Below are positions 1 through 4,829 of a stretch of DNA of 6,537 nucleotides, piece by piece. The DNA comes from JACQNR01 sp049515175. Lineage in GTDB: Bacteria; Acidobacteriota; Terriglobia; UBA7540. Position 1 is the first letter of the stretch. The number at the start of each line of letters is the position of its first letter. Under the pieces are notes generated by a model. It had not been told where the DNA came from, searched no databases, and saw nothing but the letters and a program-made list of their open reading frames with translations. The translations under genes and the position numbers were made by a program. Location: assembly GCA_049515175.1 (NCBI GenBank), contig JBEKUI010000254.1:1-6537 (forward strand). Direction: 5' to 3'.

Positions 1-26
1 AAGCAGGGAACTCAGAGGAGTTCGGC

Positions 27-194
27 ATGCGGAAAGGGATCAGGTTGAAGGTCGAGACGGCTCTCCGTGCCGAGGGGTTCGGGGGTAGTTGCAGAATATT
101 ACCATTATATAATGATGTATTCATGGTAACCATTTCGAAGAAACGACCTCCCGGCTGCCGGCAATGTCAGCCAATAGCCCGCAGGCTGACCTAG
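27..194 (+). CDS. Doubtful 55-aa ORF at the window's left edge
   Basis: An ATG at 27 follows a GAGGAG Shine-Dalgarno match (15-20) with a 6-nt spacer, and the frame stays open for 55 codons to TAG at 192-194. The product is basic, starts MRKGIRLKVE, and has a CRQC motif near residues 44-47. I recognise no family. The frame is also open back to the window edge, so this could be the 3' end of a longer gene starting outside. Against it: codon use is unlike the neighbouring genes, and the middle is an AT-rich palindromic stretch (99-133) that looks more like a promoter or operator. The start site is good; the coding content is not convincing. Confidence 0.2.
   Translation: MRKGIRLKVETALRAEGFGGSCRILPLYNDVFMVTISKKRPPGCRQCQPIARRLT
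99..133. promoter_or_regulatory. AT-rich palindromic operator/promoter candidate
   Basis: CATTATATAATG at 103-114 is a perfect 12-nt palindrome and places a TATAAT -10 hexamer on both strands (108-113 on +). TTACCAT (99-105) and ATGGTAA (123-129) form a flanking 7-nt inverted repeat, and ATGGTAACCAT (123-133) is itself palindromic around one base. No good -35 box is visible on either strand. Such clustered symmetry in an AT-rich island within GC-rich DNA fits a regulator binding site or divergent promoter; function is inferred. Confidence 0.3.
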
Positions 195-324
195 GATTTC
201 TGGATTGCGGGTCGGGTTGAATTTATGTTCAGGCTAAGGACTTGGGCAAAACCTCTTTCGCCGGCGAACCGCCACAGGGGGGTTCGGACGGGGGATAAAG
301 GGCGGCGGAGTGCTGGAAGCCGCC
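151..324 (+). other. Hairpin-rich noncoding stretch before the regulator
   Basis: This accounts for most of the gene-free stretch before 408. Perfect inverted repeats occur in series: CCGG/CCGG (151-161, 3-nt loop), GTCAGCC (166-172)/GGCTGAC (184-190), CGAACC (265-270)/GGTTCG (281-286) with further inner C-G pairs, and GGCGGC (301-306)/GCCGCC (319-324). A 12-nt palindrome, TTCGCCGGCGAA, lies at 257-268. GGGCAAA occurs twice (244-250 and 335-341). If transcription starts upstream, near 114-120, this would be a structured leader or small RNA. If it starts only from the -10 box at 356, these are upstream DNA sites. I could not match it to a known riboswitch; the GGGCAAAACC segment recalls part of the cyclic-di-GMP-I aptamer, but the conserved GGACGCAAAGC core is absent. 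Confidence 0.25.
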
Positions 325-331
325 GGTCCAT

Positions 332-361
332 CAAGGGCAAACGTGGAGTCTAGCCTATAAT
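332..361 (+). promoter_or_regulatory. Promoter of the HTH regulator gene
   Basis: A perfect TATAAT -10 box at 356-361 lies 46 bp before the regulator's ATG, which would give a leader of roughly 40 nt. The -35 position (around 333-338, AAGGGC) does not resemble TTGACA, so the promoter may be weak, activator-dependent or read by another sigma factor. The same arrangement, GGGCAA followed 15 bp later by TATAAT, recurs at 1294-1320. Confidence 0.45.
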
Positions 362-407
362 ACTGGTAACTGTCAAGCAAAAAAACAAAGAATCGAGGCT
401 ACAACAT

Positions 408-932
408 ATGGCGACATTGAGTACTCCTAAAATCATTCGCAGGGTCCGCCAGAAACTGGAAGTGAGCCAGGAGGGGCTTTCACGGCTCCTCAACGCCACC
501 AAGGGCGCGATTCAGCATTGGGAGCGCGGTCGGAACAATCCTGACCTGGCCAGGTTGCTGGCCCTGCGCCAGCTCTGCCCGCCCGGGGCGGAGCGCAGGG
601 AACTTGAGGCGCTGATCCGCCAGGTGCAGGCGGAGGTCGCCCCCGTGGCCCTCGGGCCCGAAGGGGGAGGGAGGGCGGGCTCGGAAGGCGGCAAGAATGT
701 CCCTCTTCCCCCCTTGCGTGTGGGTGACAACCTTGTCCTGCTGCGGCGGGATAACGCCAAGCTGCGGCGGCAAGTGGCGAAGCTTGAGGCGGTGGTGGAG
801 CGCCGGAACGAGAAGCTGCGGATCCTGGAGGACCTGGCCACGGAGCTGCAACGTGAAATGTCGCAATTGCGGGCGGGCGTCCCCGTCAAGGCCGCTGCGG
901 CCCCTAATGCCGGCGCTTCCTCTGCCGAATAG
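408..932 (+). CDS. XRE-type helix-turn-helix regulator with coiled-coil tail
   Basis: This is a cytoplasmic DNA-binding protein of 174 aa. Residues ~7-57 form an XRE/Cro-like helix-turn-helix: SQEGLSRLLN is helix 2, followed by the recognition helix ATKGAIQHWERG, with the family's typical W-E-x-G-x-x-x-P ending (W38, E39, G41, P45). A glycine- and proline-rich flexible segment (~80-103) leads to a coiled coil at ~109-155. There a/d positions 112, 116, 119, 123, 126, 130, 137, 140, 147, 151 and 154 are mostly Leu/Val/Met (one Asn, at 116), consistent with dimerisation. The tail is Ala-rich. The ATG at 408 follows GAGG (395-398) with a 9-nt spacer. The gene converges with the 65-aa gene at 953-1150; stop codons are 20 bp apart. 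No sensor or ligand domain is visible, so the signal is unknown. Autoregulation is possible, given the palindromes upstream. Confidence 0.85.
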   Translation: MATLSTPKIIRRVRQKLEVSQEGLSRLLNATKGAIQHWERGRNNPDLARLLALRQLCPPGAERRELEALIRQVQAEVAPVALGPEGGGRAGSEGGKNVPLPPLRVGDNLVLLRRDNAKLRRQVAKLEAVVERRNEKLRILEDLATELQREMSQLRAGVPVKAAAAPNAGASSAE

Positions 933-952
933 CGGCTAGCGAGCGCGCGCGT

Positions 953-1150
953 CTAATCTTTCCGGATGTGAACAGCCCGGACGGAGATCAAGACCGGGCT
1001 GCTCCGGTTGCCGCGCTGCTCCACAAGCAGCTTAAGAAAAGCAATGGCCTGGGCCAGGACCGACGGGGCCTCCCGATGATTGCGAAGCTCCAGGACCAGG
1101 CCGAAGGCGTGTCTTACCATCGCTTCCACCGTAGGTGAATGTATTGCCAT
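953..1150 (-). CDS. Small unrecognised protein, 65 aa
   Basis: I do not recognise this protein. The ATG at 1150 is preferred over one eight codons upstream (1174) because AGGAGG (1165-1160) precedes it with a 9-nt spacer. Residues ~6-46 read as two amphipathic helices (around TVEAMVRHAFGLVLELRN and a second one spanning VLAQAIAFLKLLVEQ), followed by a possible beta strand, SPVLISVRAVHI, and a charged end. There are no cysteines, signal peptide or membrane segment. A minus-strand promoter at 1346-1319 would transcribe it with a leader of about 160 nt. It faces the HTH regulator tail to tail. Size and helical make-up would suit a small partner protein, but nothing in the sequence proves an interaction. 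Confidence 0.55.
   Translation of the reverse strand: MAIHSPTVEAMVRHAFGLVLELRNHREAPSVLAQAIAFLKLLVEQRGNRSSPVLISVRAVHIRKD
973..1001. repeat. Perfect 8-bp inverted repeat near the convergent gene ends
   Basis: CAGCCCGG (973-980) and CCGGGCTG (994-1001) form a perfect 8-bp stem with a 13-nt loop, 41 bp past the regulator's stop codon and inside the 3' end of the 65-aa gene. No T-run follows on either strand, so it is not a classical intrinsic terminator. It could still slow or terminate transcription between the convergent genes. Confidence 0.3.
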
Positions 1151-1190
1151 AGAGATGATCCTCCTATTCCCCAATCAGACAAATCGCCAT

Positions 1191-1263
1191 CCTGGGGTGT
1201 GGGCCCCGTCAGCCTGATCTTGTTGCATCACCCCACAGAGAACCTGGGTGCCCACATCCTAGG
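1191..1263 (+). other. Long imperfect inverted repeat in the intergenic gap
   Basis: Bases 1191-1204 pair with 1250-1263 over 14 positions. Twelve are Watson-Crick, and in a plus-strand RNA the other two are G-U wobbles, giving an unbroken helix. It continues past a single bulged base (1249) with C1205-1207 pairing G1246-1248. In a minus-strand RNA the same two positions would be A-C mismatches, so the fold favours plus-strand transcription. Inside the loop CACCCC (1229-1234) could alternatively pair with GGGGTG (1194-1199). No promoter or T-run on the plus strand is obvious. On the minus strand it would lie in the leader of the 65-aa gene. Confidence 0.3.
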
Positions 1264-1290
1264 CTGTGTCGCTCTCAGCAATATCCCTGC

Positions 1291-1320
1291 CAGGGGCAAT
1301 GAGGGATTCAGGGTTATAAT
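1291..1320 (+). promoter_or_regulatory. Second copy of the regulator-type promoter element
   Basis: This 30-bp stretch matches 332-361 at 20 of 30 positions without gaps. The match includes CA-GGGCAA at the left, GGA and TC in the middle, and a perfect TATAAT at 1315-1320 at the same distance. Read on the plus strand it would fire into the 3' end of the convergent dehydrogenase gene, with no plus-strand gene behind it. It may therefore be an operator shared with the regulator gene and not a working promoter. It overlaps the minus-strand promoter next to it. Confidence 0.3.
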
Positions 1321-1346
1321 TATACTATCGCGTTAGATATTGTCGA
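1319..1346 (-). promoter_or_regulatory. Minus-strand promoter for the 65-aa gene
   Basis: On the minus strand TCGACA (1346-1341; five of six matches to TTGACA) is followed after 16 bp by TATAAT (1324-1319). This is the best sigma-70-like promoter in the window. Its -10 box sits in the palindrome TATAATTATA (1315-1324), so it shares bases with the plus-strand TATAAT. Transcription would begin near 1312 and reach the 65-aa gene. It lies directly after the dehydrogenase stop codon, so it gives the small gene its own promoter. Confidence 0.45.
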
Positions 1347-1367
1347 TGATTAACTGGTGAGTACTGG

Positions 1368-2390
1368 TTAGGCCGTTCTCAGGTCTTCGAGCGCGGCGGC
1401 GACGAAGGGGGTTGTGATCTCCCGTTCGTCGATGACCGACCACCAGCGGCCATCCTCGCGGGTTTGGCGGCGCAGGCTGAGCAGGGCGGCAGAGACGTCT
1501 TCGCGGGTCAGGCACATTTCGCGGGGTTGGTAGGGGAGTCCCAGGCGGTCCATCAGGCCCGCGATCCAGGCGGCGCGGTTCTCTTGCAAGCGGCTCATCA
1601 GAAAAATCCCCAGGCCCACAATCCAGCCGTGGACGAACCCGCGCCTGGTGAGCCGCTCCACGTTGTAGAAGAAGAAATGTTCCGAGCCTTCTTCCGAGCG
1701 GAAGTGGCCCGGCCCGCCGGGGCCGATGCAAATGTCGACAATCTCAATTTCGCATTCGACGAGTGTCCGGATACCCGCGTTCGTGACACGCCGAATTTCT
1801 TCAGCCGCGGCGTCGAGTTTTTCGACCAGGGCGAGCGAGCTTCGTGCCGTCTCCGGTTGGTAGCCCAGCGGCTCGCGGCCACGCTCGCAGGCCAGTTTCC
1901 AGTCCCAGCAGGCCGTGTGGCAGGAGAGGATGTCGCCCGCACCGGAGATGTTGAGCTCCGCCGGCGCCGTCTTGATGAGGTCGTAGTCCACGATGAGCCG
2001 GTCGATCCGCGCTTCCCCCAAGTATTCCACTTTGCTGCCCTTTCGTAGGCCGGCGGCGGGAGTGGCAAAGGCGTCGGTTGAAACAATGGTGGGAATGAGG
2101 ACGAGCTTCAGGCCGCGTTTCCAGGCGACGTATTTGGCGACGTCCACCGCCTGTCCACCGCCGATGCCGATTACCGCTTCCACCGCCGGCGCCGTCTCCG
2201 CCAGACGGTCGACCTCACCGAAGTTCACCGACTGGACGAGATGAAGTTGCCGCGGCGGCTTGCCGAGCACGTCGCGCGTAATCGCCCAGGGCACGTCCAT
2301 GCTTACCGCGAGGTAGGAGTCGTACGCCTTGGCAATGTCCTGCGCGCAGCCCGCGCCGTAATCGACGCGAGCGATGTGGGGTGGGAGCAT
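1368..2390 (-). CDS. Glycerol-1-phosphate-dehydrogenase-like metal-dependent dehydrogenase
   Basis: This is a 340-aa member of the iron-containing alcohol dehydrogenase / glycerol dehydrogenase / dehydroquinate-synthase-like superfamily; the glycerol-1-phosphate dehydrogenase branch fits best. These soluble enzymes use NAD(P)H and a bound metal to interconvert a ketone and an alcohol, such as dihydroxyacetone phosphate and glycerol 1-phosphate. The nucleotide-binding half shows GIGGGQAVDVAK (75-86) and PTIVSTDAFAT (100-110). The C-terminal half keeps all three metal ligands expected for the family: Asp153 in SGAGD, His238 in GSEHFF and His254 in FVHGW. Their spacing is close to that of glycerol dehydrogenases. 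The ATG at 2390 is chosen because GGAGG (2399-2395) lies 4 nt upstream and the family fold begins at once; the frame stays open another 94 codons upstream, but that extension is low-complexity and Arg-rich. A physiological substrate cannot be read from sequence. Confidence 0.9.
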   Translation of the reverse strand: MLPPHIARVDYGAGCAQDIAKAYDSYLAVSMDVPWAITRDVLGKPPRQLHLVQSVNFGEVDRLAETAPAVEAVIGIGGGQAVDVAKYVAWKRGLKLVLIPTIVSTDAFATPAAGLRKGSKVEYLGEARIDRLIVDYDLIKTAPAELNISGAGDILSCHTACWDWKLACERGREPLGYQPETARSSLALVEKLDAAAEEIRRVTNAGIRTLVECEIEIVDICIGPGGPGHFRSEEGSEHFFFYNVERLTRRGFVHGWIVGLGIFLMSRLQENRAAWIAGLMDRLGLPYQPREMCLTREDVSAALLSLRRQTREDGRWWSVIDEREITTPFVAAALEDLRTA

Positions 2391-2440
2391 GCATCCTCCG
2401 GCACGGGCCGCAAAAGTCTTGCCGCCGGTCCGAGCTTTAG

Positions 2441-2446
2441 ATTTTA
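2441..2446 (-). promoter_or_regulatory. Possible -10 box of the dehydrogenase gene
   Basis: TAAAAT on the minus strand (2446-2441) lies about 50 bp before the dehydrogenase start and sits in a short AT-rich patch. No recognisable -35 hexamer occurs 16-18 bp upstream. A GACGC/GCGTC inverted repeat (2455-2472) overlaps the spacer and could be a binding site. If real, the dehydrogenase does not depend only on read-through from the lipoprotein gene. Confidence 0.3.
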
Positions 2447-2527
2447 CATCGAATGACGCGCCGAATAGCGTCGCCCTGGGGACAAGGGCACGTGCGACTC
2501 CTCTCTCGGCCTGGGAAGGGACCCTAG

Positions 2528-2668
2528 CTATTTCTTCGGAGGAAGGATCATGGCGACGACAGCCGTGGTCCAGTCGCCGTGGTTGTGGGTGCAGGAAGGC
2601 CCGCGCATCCAGACGAAGGCGGTGCGCGCGTCCTTCCATTTGGGAACGCGTGGGCGCCCGCCACCGCC
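2528..2668 (-). pseudogene. Orphan C-terminal coding fragment between two genes
   Basis: In one minus-strand frame, bounded by TGA (2671-2669) and TAG (2530-2528), about 36 codons from 2638 to 2531 have almost only G or C, mostly C, at third positions. They read as ordinary protein, containing TAFVWMRGPSCTHNHGDW and ending MILPPKK. This is the codon signature of the neighbouring genes. The other two minus frames lack it, and the lipoprotein's own frame (stop at 2698) is one of those. There is no start codon upstream within the frame; the only internal ATG (2608) would give 26 residues without a good Shine-Dalgarno site. I read it as the tail of a decayed or deleted gene, or a very small gene. 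I do not recognise the family. A plus-strand ORF (2550-2708) shares the same wobble position and is the main alternative. Confidence 0.3.
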
Positions 2669-2697
2669 TCATGAAACAGTTTGCCCAAGATCACCAG

Positions 2698-3768
2698 TTA
2701 CATGGTGACAGTAAGCGGCGACTTGAGCGTGAAATCGAGTTTGGTCTCGGCCGGAATCTGAATCTGCTCGCCTTTGGTGGCGCCTTGGACGGCGGTGCCG
2801 GCGCCGGCGCCCACGGCGGCGCCGATGGCCGCACCCTTGCCGCGGCCGGCGATCGCGCCAATCAACCCTCCGAGCACTGCGCCACCGCCCACCGTTTGCG
2901 CGGTCCGCGTGCCACGTGAGGCGCCCTGCTTCTGCACGGCACTGCTTTCCACGGCGTAAGTCTGAGCACCGGCCGCGAGCCCGACCAGTTCGACCGTCAA
3001 CTCGGAGCGGCCCGTCATGCGCCCCGCGCTACTCGCCACAATCAGGCGCACGCGGGCGTCGGCGCCGCGGCGGATCACGACGCGCTCGCCCACCACTACC
3101 GCTGTGTCCAGGTTAGCGGCGAATTCTTCACCCGGCCGGTGGCTCGACGAGTCGATGGCGTCGATCATGCGAACGGTAACGACCGTGCCGGCGGGAATCG
3201 TGATGCGCTCCGGCTCGGGGGGTTTGGGGGGAGCGGGGGGCGTTGGAGCGGCGGCAGGGGCAGTTTCGGCGGCTGCTTTGGCCACGGGTGCGGGTGCTGC
3301 CGGAATAGGCTCAACGGCCTCGGCTGCGGCGGGTTCACTCGCCGGAGGTGTGTGTCGGGCGCGAGCCGCATGGCGGGTGGGCTTGGGCGGCGCCACGGGA
3401 GCCAGCTCGGGGGCTGCCGGCGCTGCCGCGGGCTCCGTCGCTTGCGGTGCGGCTGCCATCGCCGAAGGTGCGATGGTGAGCTGATTCACCACTTTCTTGA
3501 CCCCCTTCGCCTGCGCGGCGAAATTCTCCGCCGCCGCCTTTTCCAGGTCCGATTGGACCGTTCCGGTGAGGGTCACCACGCCCTTTTCCGAGTCGACGCG
3601 GATGTCGCGCTGTTTCAGCGAGGAATCGGCAAACAGCTTCGACTGGATATCGGTTTTGATGGCCTCGTCGTTGGCCGGCTGAACCATATCCAGATATTTG
3701 CTGCACCCGCTGAGCAGAAACAACACACTGAACGTGGAAGCAATCAGCCACATTCGGGAATAACGCAT
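2698..3768 (-). CDS. BON-domain lipoprotein with glycine zipper
   Basis: This is a 356-aa envelope lipoprotein. The N-terminus is a lipoprotein signal: MRYSR, a hydrophobic stretch, then lipobox L19-S20-G21-C22, so Cys22 would be lipidated; Ser at +2 would suit outer-membrane sorting. Residues ~33-100 are a BON domain (DEAIKTDIQSKLF, a DIRVDSEKGVVTLTGTV strand pair, then VKKVVNQLTI), the fold of OsmY-like proteins linked to membrane or peptidoglycan contact. An Ala/Pro-rich linker (~101-187) spans the periplasm or wall. A beta domain begins at ITIPAGTVVTVRMIDAIDS (~189-275). A glycine zipper follows (~294-326, GGAVLGGLIGAIAGRGKGAA), and the end is IPAETKLDFTLKSPLTV. The ATG at 3768 is preferred over one ten codons upstream because GGAGG (3778-3774) lies 5 nt before it and the signal peptide then starts normally. 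It is divergent from the glycosyltransferase operon. An envelope-maintenance role is likely; its ligand is unknown. Confidence 0.9.
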   Translation of the reverse strand: MRYSRMWLIASTFSVLFLLSGCSKYLDMVQPANDEAIKTDIQSKLFADSSLKQRDIRVDSEKGVVTLTGTVQSDLEKAAAENFAAQAKGVKKVVNQLTIAPSAMAAAPQATEPAAAPAAPELAPVAPPKPTRHAARARHTPPASEPAAAEAVEPIPAAPAPVAKAAAETAPAAAPTPPAPPKPPEPERITIPAGTVVTVRMIDAIDSSSHRPGEEFAANLDTAVVVGERVVIRRGADARVRLIVASSAGRMTGRSELTVELVGLAAGAQTYAVESSAVQKQGASRGTRTAQTVGGGAVLGGLIGAIAGRGKGAAIGAAVGAGAGTAVQGATKGEQIQIPAETKLDFTLKSPLTVTM

Positions 3769-3800
3769 CCTGTCCTCCTGGCAATTGAATAAAGACACTA

Positions 3801-3840
3801 CATCTTGGATTCATTCCTGACGGCTCAAGATGCACGTCAG
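3801..3840 (-). ncRNA. Candidate H-type pseudoknot in the lipoprotein leader
   Basis: Two perfect inverted repeats interleave. Read along the minus strand, CTGACG (3840-3835) pairs with CGTCAG (3822-3817), and CATCTTG (3832-3826) pairs with CAAGATG (3807-3801). The order is stem 1, stem 2, stem 1', stem 2', which is the H-type pseudoknot order. The linkers are 2 nt, 3 nt and 9 nt, and a short first and longer third linker is the sterically allowed pattern for this strand. Stem 2 could grow to 9 bp with one G-U and one U-A pair. The element ends 32 nt before the start codon and 21 nt before the Shine-Dalgarno site. It could be a translation-control element; the two stems could equally be alternative hairpins or DNA operators. 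Confidence 0.35.
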
Positions 3841-3848
3841 CCTCCATC

Positions 3849-3854
3849 ATTGTA
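3849..3854 (-). promoter_or_regulatory. Possible -10 box of the lipoprotein gene
   Basis: TACAAT on the minus strand (3854-3849) would start transcription near 3842, just before the first pseudoknot arm, giving a leader of about 75 nt. The -35 position (TTCCAC at 3877-3872, 17-bp spacing) is a poor match, so the assignment is weak. Confidence 0.25.
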
Positions 3855-3939
3855 GGTCCAACGCAGGCGCAGTGGAAGTCCCGGGAGCGGCGGCACTTGC
3901 GCGTACGGTGATTATCGCCGTGCCCTCGGGCGAGCGTGT

Positions 3940-3945
3940 TAAAAT
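3940..3945 (+). promoter_or_regulatory. Possible -10 box of the glycosyltransferase operon
   Basis: TAAAAT at 3940-3945 is the best -10 match upstream of the glycosyltransferase pair; no clear -35 box precedes it. Transcription would begin near 3952, giving a leader of about 50 nt if translation starts at 4005. The divergent intergenic region (3769-4004) otherwise contains the lipoprotein leader and no further gene. Confidence 0.35.
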
Positions 3946-4004
3946 GACACGGTTGTGTACGTTCGTCGTTGAGTCCTGAGCCCGATGAGCCGAGCGGAGA
4001 TCCC

Positions 4005-4799
4005 TTGCCCGTCGAACGCCCCGCGCTAAGCGTGGTCATTCCGGTCTTCAACGAGGCGGAGAACGTCGAACCCCTCGTCGGGAAGCTTGCCGCGGCCCTC
4101 GCCGGCTGGAGCGGCGACGCTGAGTTTCTGTTTGTGGATGATGGGAGCACCGACGCGACGCTCAAGATCCTGCGGCGGCTTCAATCGTCTGATGCGCGCC
4201 TCAGGGTCGCGCACTTCCGCCGCAATCATGGCCAGACCGCCGCCTTGGCCGCGGGCTTCCGGTTGGCGCGCGGTCGGGCGGTAGTAACGATCGACGGTGA
4301 CTTGCAGAACGACCCGGCAGAAATCCCCCGGCTCGTGGAGATGCTCGGCGAGTGGGATTGCGTCTGTGGCATCCGGACTCGCCGACAGGACAACCTGTGG
4401 AAGCGAATCTCCTCGCGCATTGGAAACGGCTTCCGCAATTGGGCGACCGGCGACGACATCGTGGACACGGGCTGCACGCTCAAGGCATTTCGCGGCGAGT
4501 GCCTGCAACATCTCGAACTCTATCAGGGGATGCACCGTTTCCTCCCCACGATGCTCCGAATGCGTGGGTTTCGCGTGACGCAGGTGCCGGTCAGCCATCA
4601 TCCGCGCCTGCGCGGCACGACCAAATACGGCACCTGGGGCAGGCTCACCAAGGGATTGAGCGACGTTTGGGCCGTCCGCTGGATGAAGAAGAATCGCCTT
4701 GCCTATGAGGCTGACCTGGAACTGCTGGAGACTGCTGGCCCCCCGGAGTCTGCCGAAGGCGCGAGTGAGCAAACGGCCGTCTCTCAGATCCGATCCTGA
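4005..4799 (+). CDS. Family 2 glycosyltransferase (polyprenyl-phosphate sugar synthase type)
   Basis: This is a 264-aa GT2 enzyme of the dolichol-phosphate mannosyltransferase / ArnC kind. It probably transfers a sugar from a nucleotide donor to undecaprenyl phosphate on the cytoplasmic face. Motifs in order: LSVVIPVFNEAENV at the start of the fold, FVDDGSTD (43-50), FRRNHGQTAALAAGF (71-85), the metal-binding DGDLQNDP (97-104), GIRTRRQDNLWKRISSR (122-138), DTGCTLKAFR (154-163), and the substrate-loop signature RLRGTTKYG (201-209). There are no C-terminal membrane helices, unlike longer ArnC/GtrB proteins, and a hydrophilic tail follows ~residue 232. No in-frame ATG exists. TTG at 4005 is chosen because GGAG (3996-3999) sits 5 nt before it; TTG at 3969 (276 aa) lacks such a site. 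An out-of-frame ATG at 3944 opens an 11-codon upstream ORF. The sugar cannot be named. Confidence 0.9.
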   Translation: MPVERPALSVVIPVFNEAENVEPLVGKLAAALAGWSGDAEFLFVDDGSTDATLKILRRLQSSDARLRVAHFRRNHGQTAALAAGFRLARGRAVVTIDGDLQNDPAEIPRLVEMLGEWDCVCGIRTRRQDNLWKRISSRIGNGFRNWATGDDIVDTGCTLKAFRGECLQHLELYQGMHRFLPTMLRMRGFRVTQVPVSHHPRLRGTTKYGTWGRLTKGLSDVWAVRWMKKNRLAYEADLELLETAGPPESAEGASEQTAVSQIRS

Positions 4800-4829
4800 T
4801 TCTGGAAGCCCTTGAATTCTGACCCACAA

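Noticed and set aside
244..341. Cyclic-di-GMP-I riboswitch
   Set aside because: GGGCAAAACC resembles part of the aptamer, but the conserved GGACGCAAAGC core and the tetraloop/receptor arrangement are not there.
1464..2048. 194-codon plus-strand frame
   Set aside because: It is antisense to the dehydrogenase core, including the three metal-ligand motifs.
2391..2672. 94-codon N-terminal extension of the dehydrogenase
   Set aside because: The extension is Arg-rich and domain-free, its ATG lacks a good ribosome-binding site, and GGAGG directly precedes the ATG at 2390, where the family fold begins.
2550..2708. 52-codon plus-strand ORF with GGAGG 7 nt before ATG
   Set aside because: The start is good, but the product is proline-rich and overlaps the lipoprotein's stop codon. 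The minus-strand frame here reads better as protein, so I keep it only as the alternative to the orphan-tail reading.
3017..3792. Gly/Ala-rich plus-strand frames
   Set aside because: They mirror the Ala/Pro linker and beta domain of the lipoprotein; their repetitive Gly/Ala content is a complement artefact.
3335..4165. 276-codon minus-strand frame crossing the divergent intergenic region
   Set aside because: It overlaps the 5' half of the lipoprotein gene in another frame and the start of the GT2 gene; it encodes no recognisable domain. Its apparent GGAGG-GTG start falls in the pseudoknot region.
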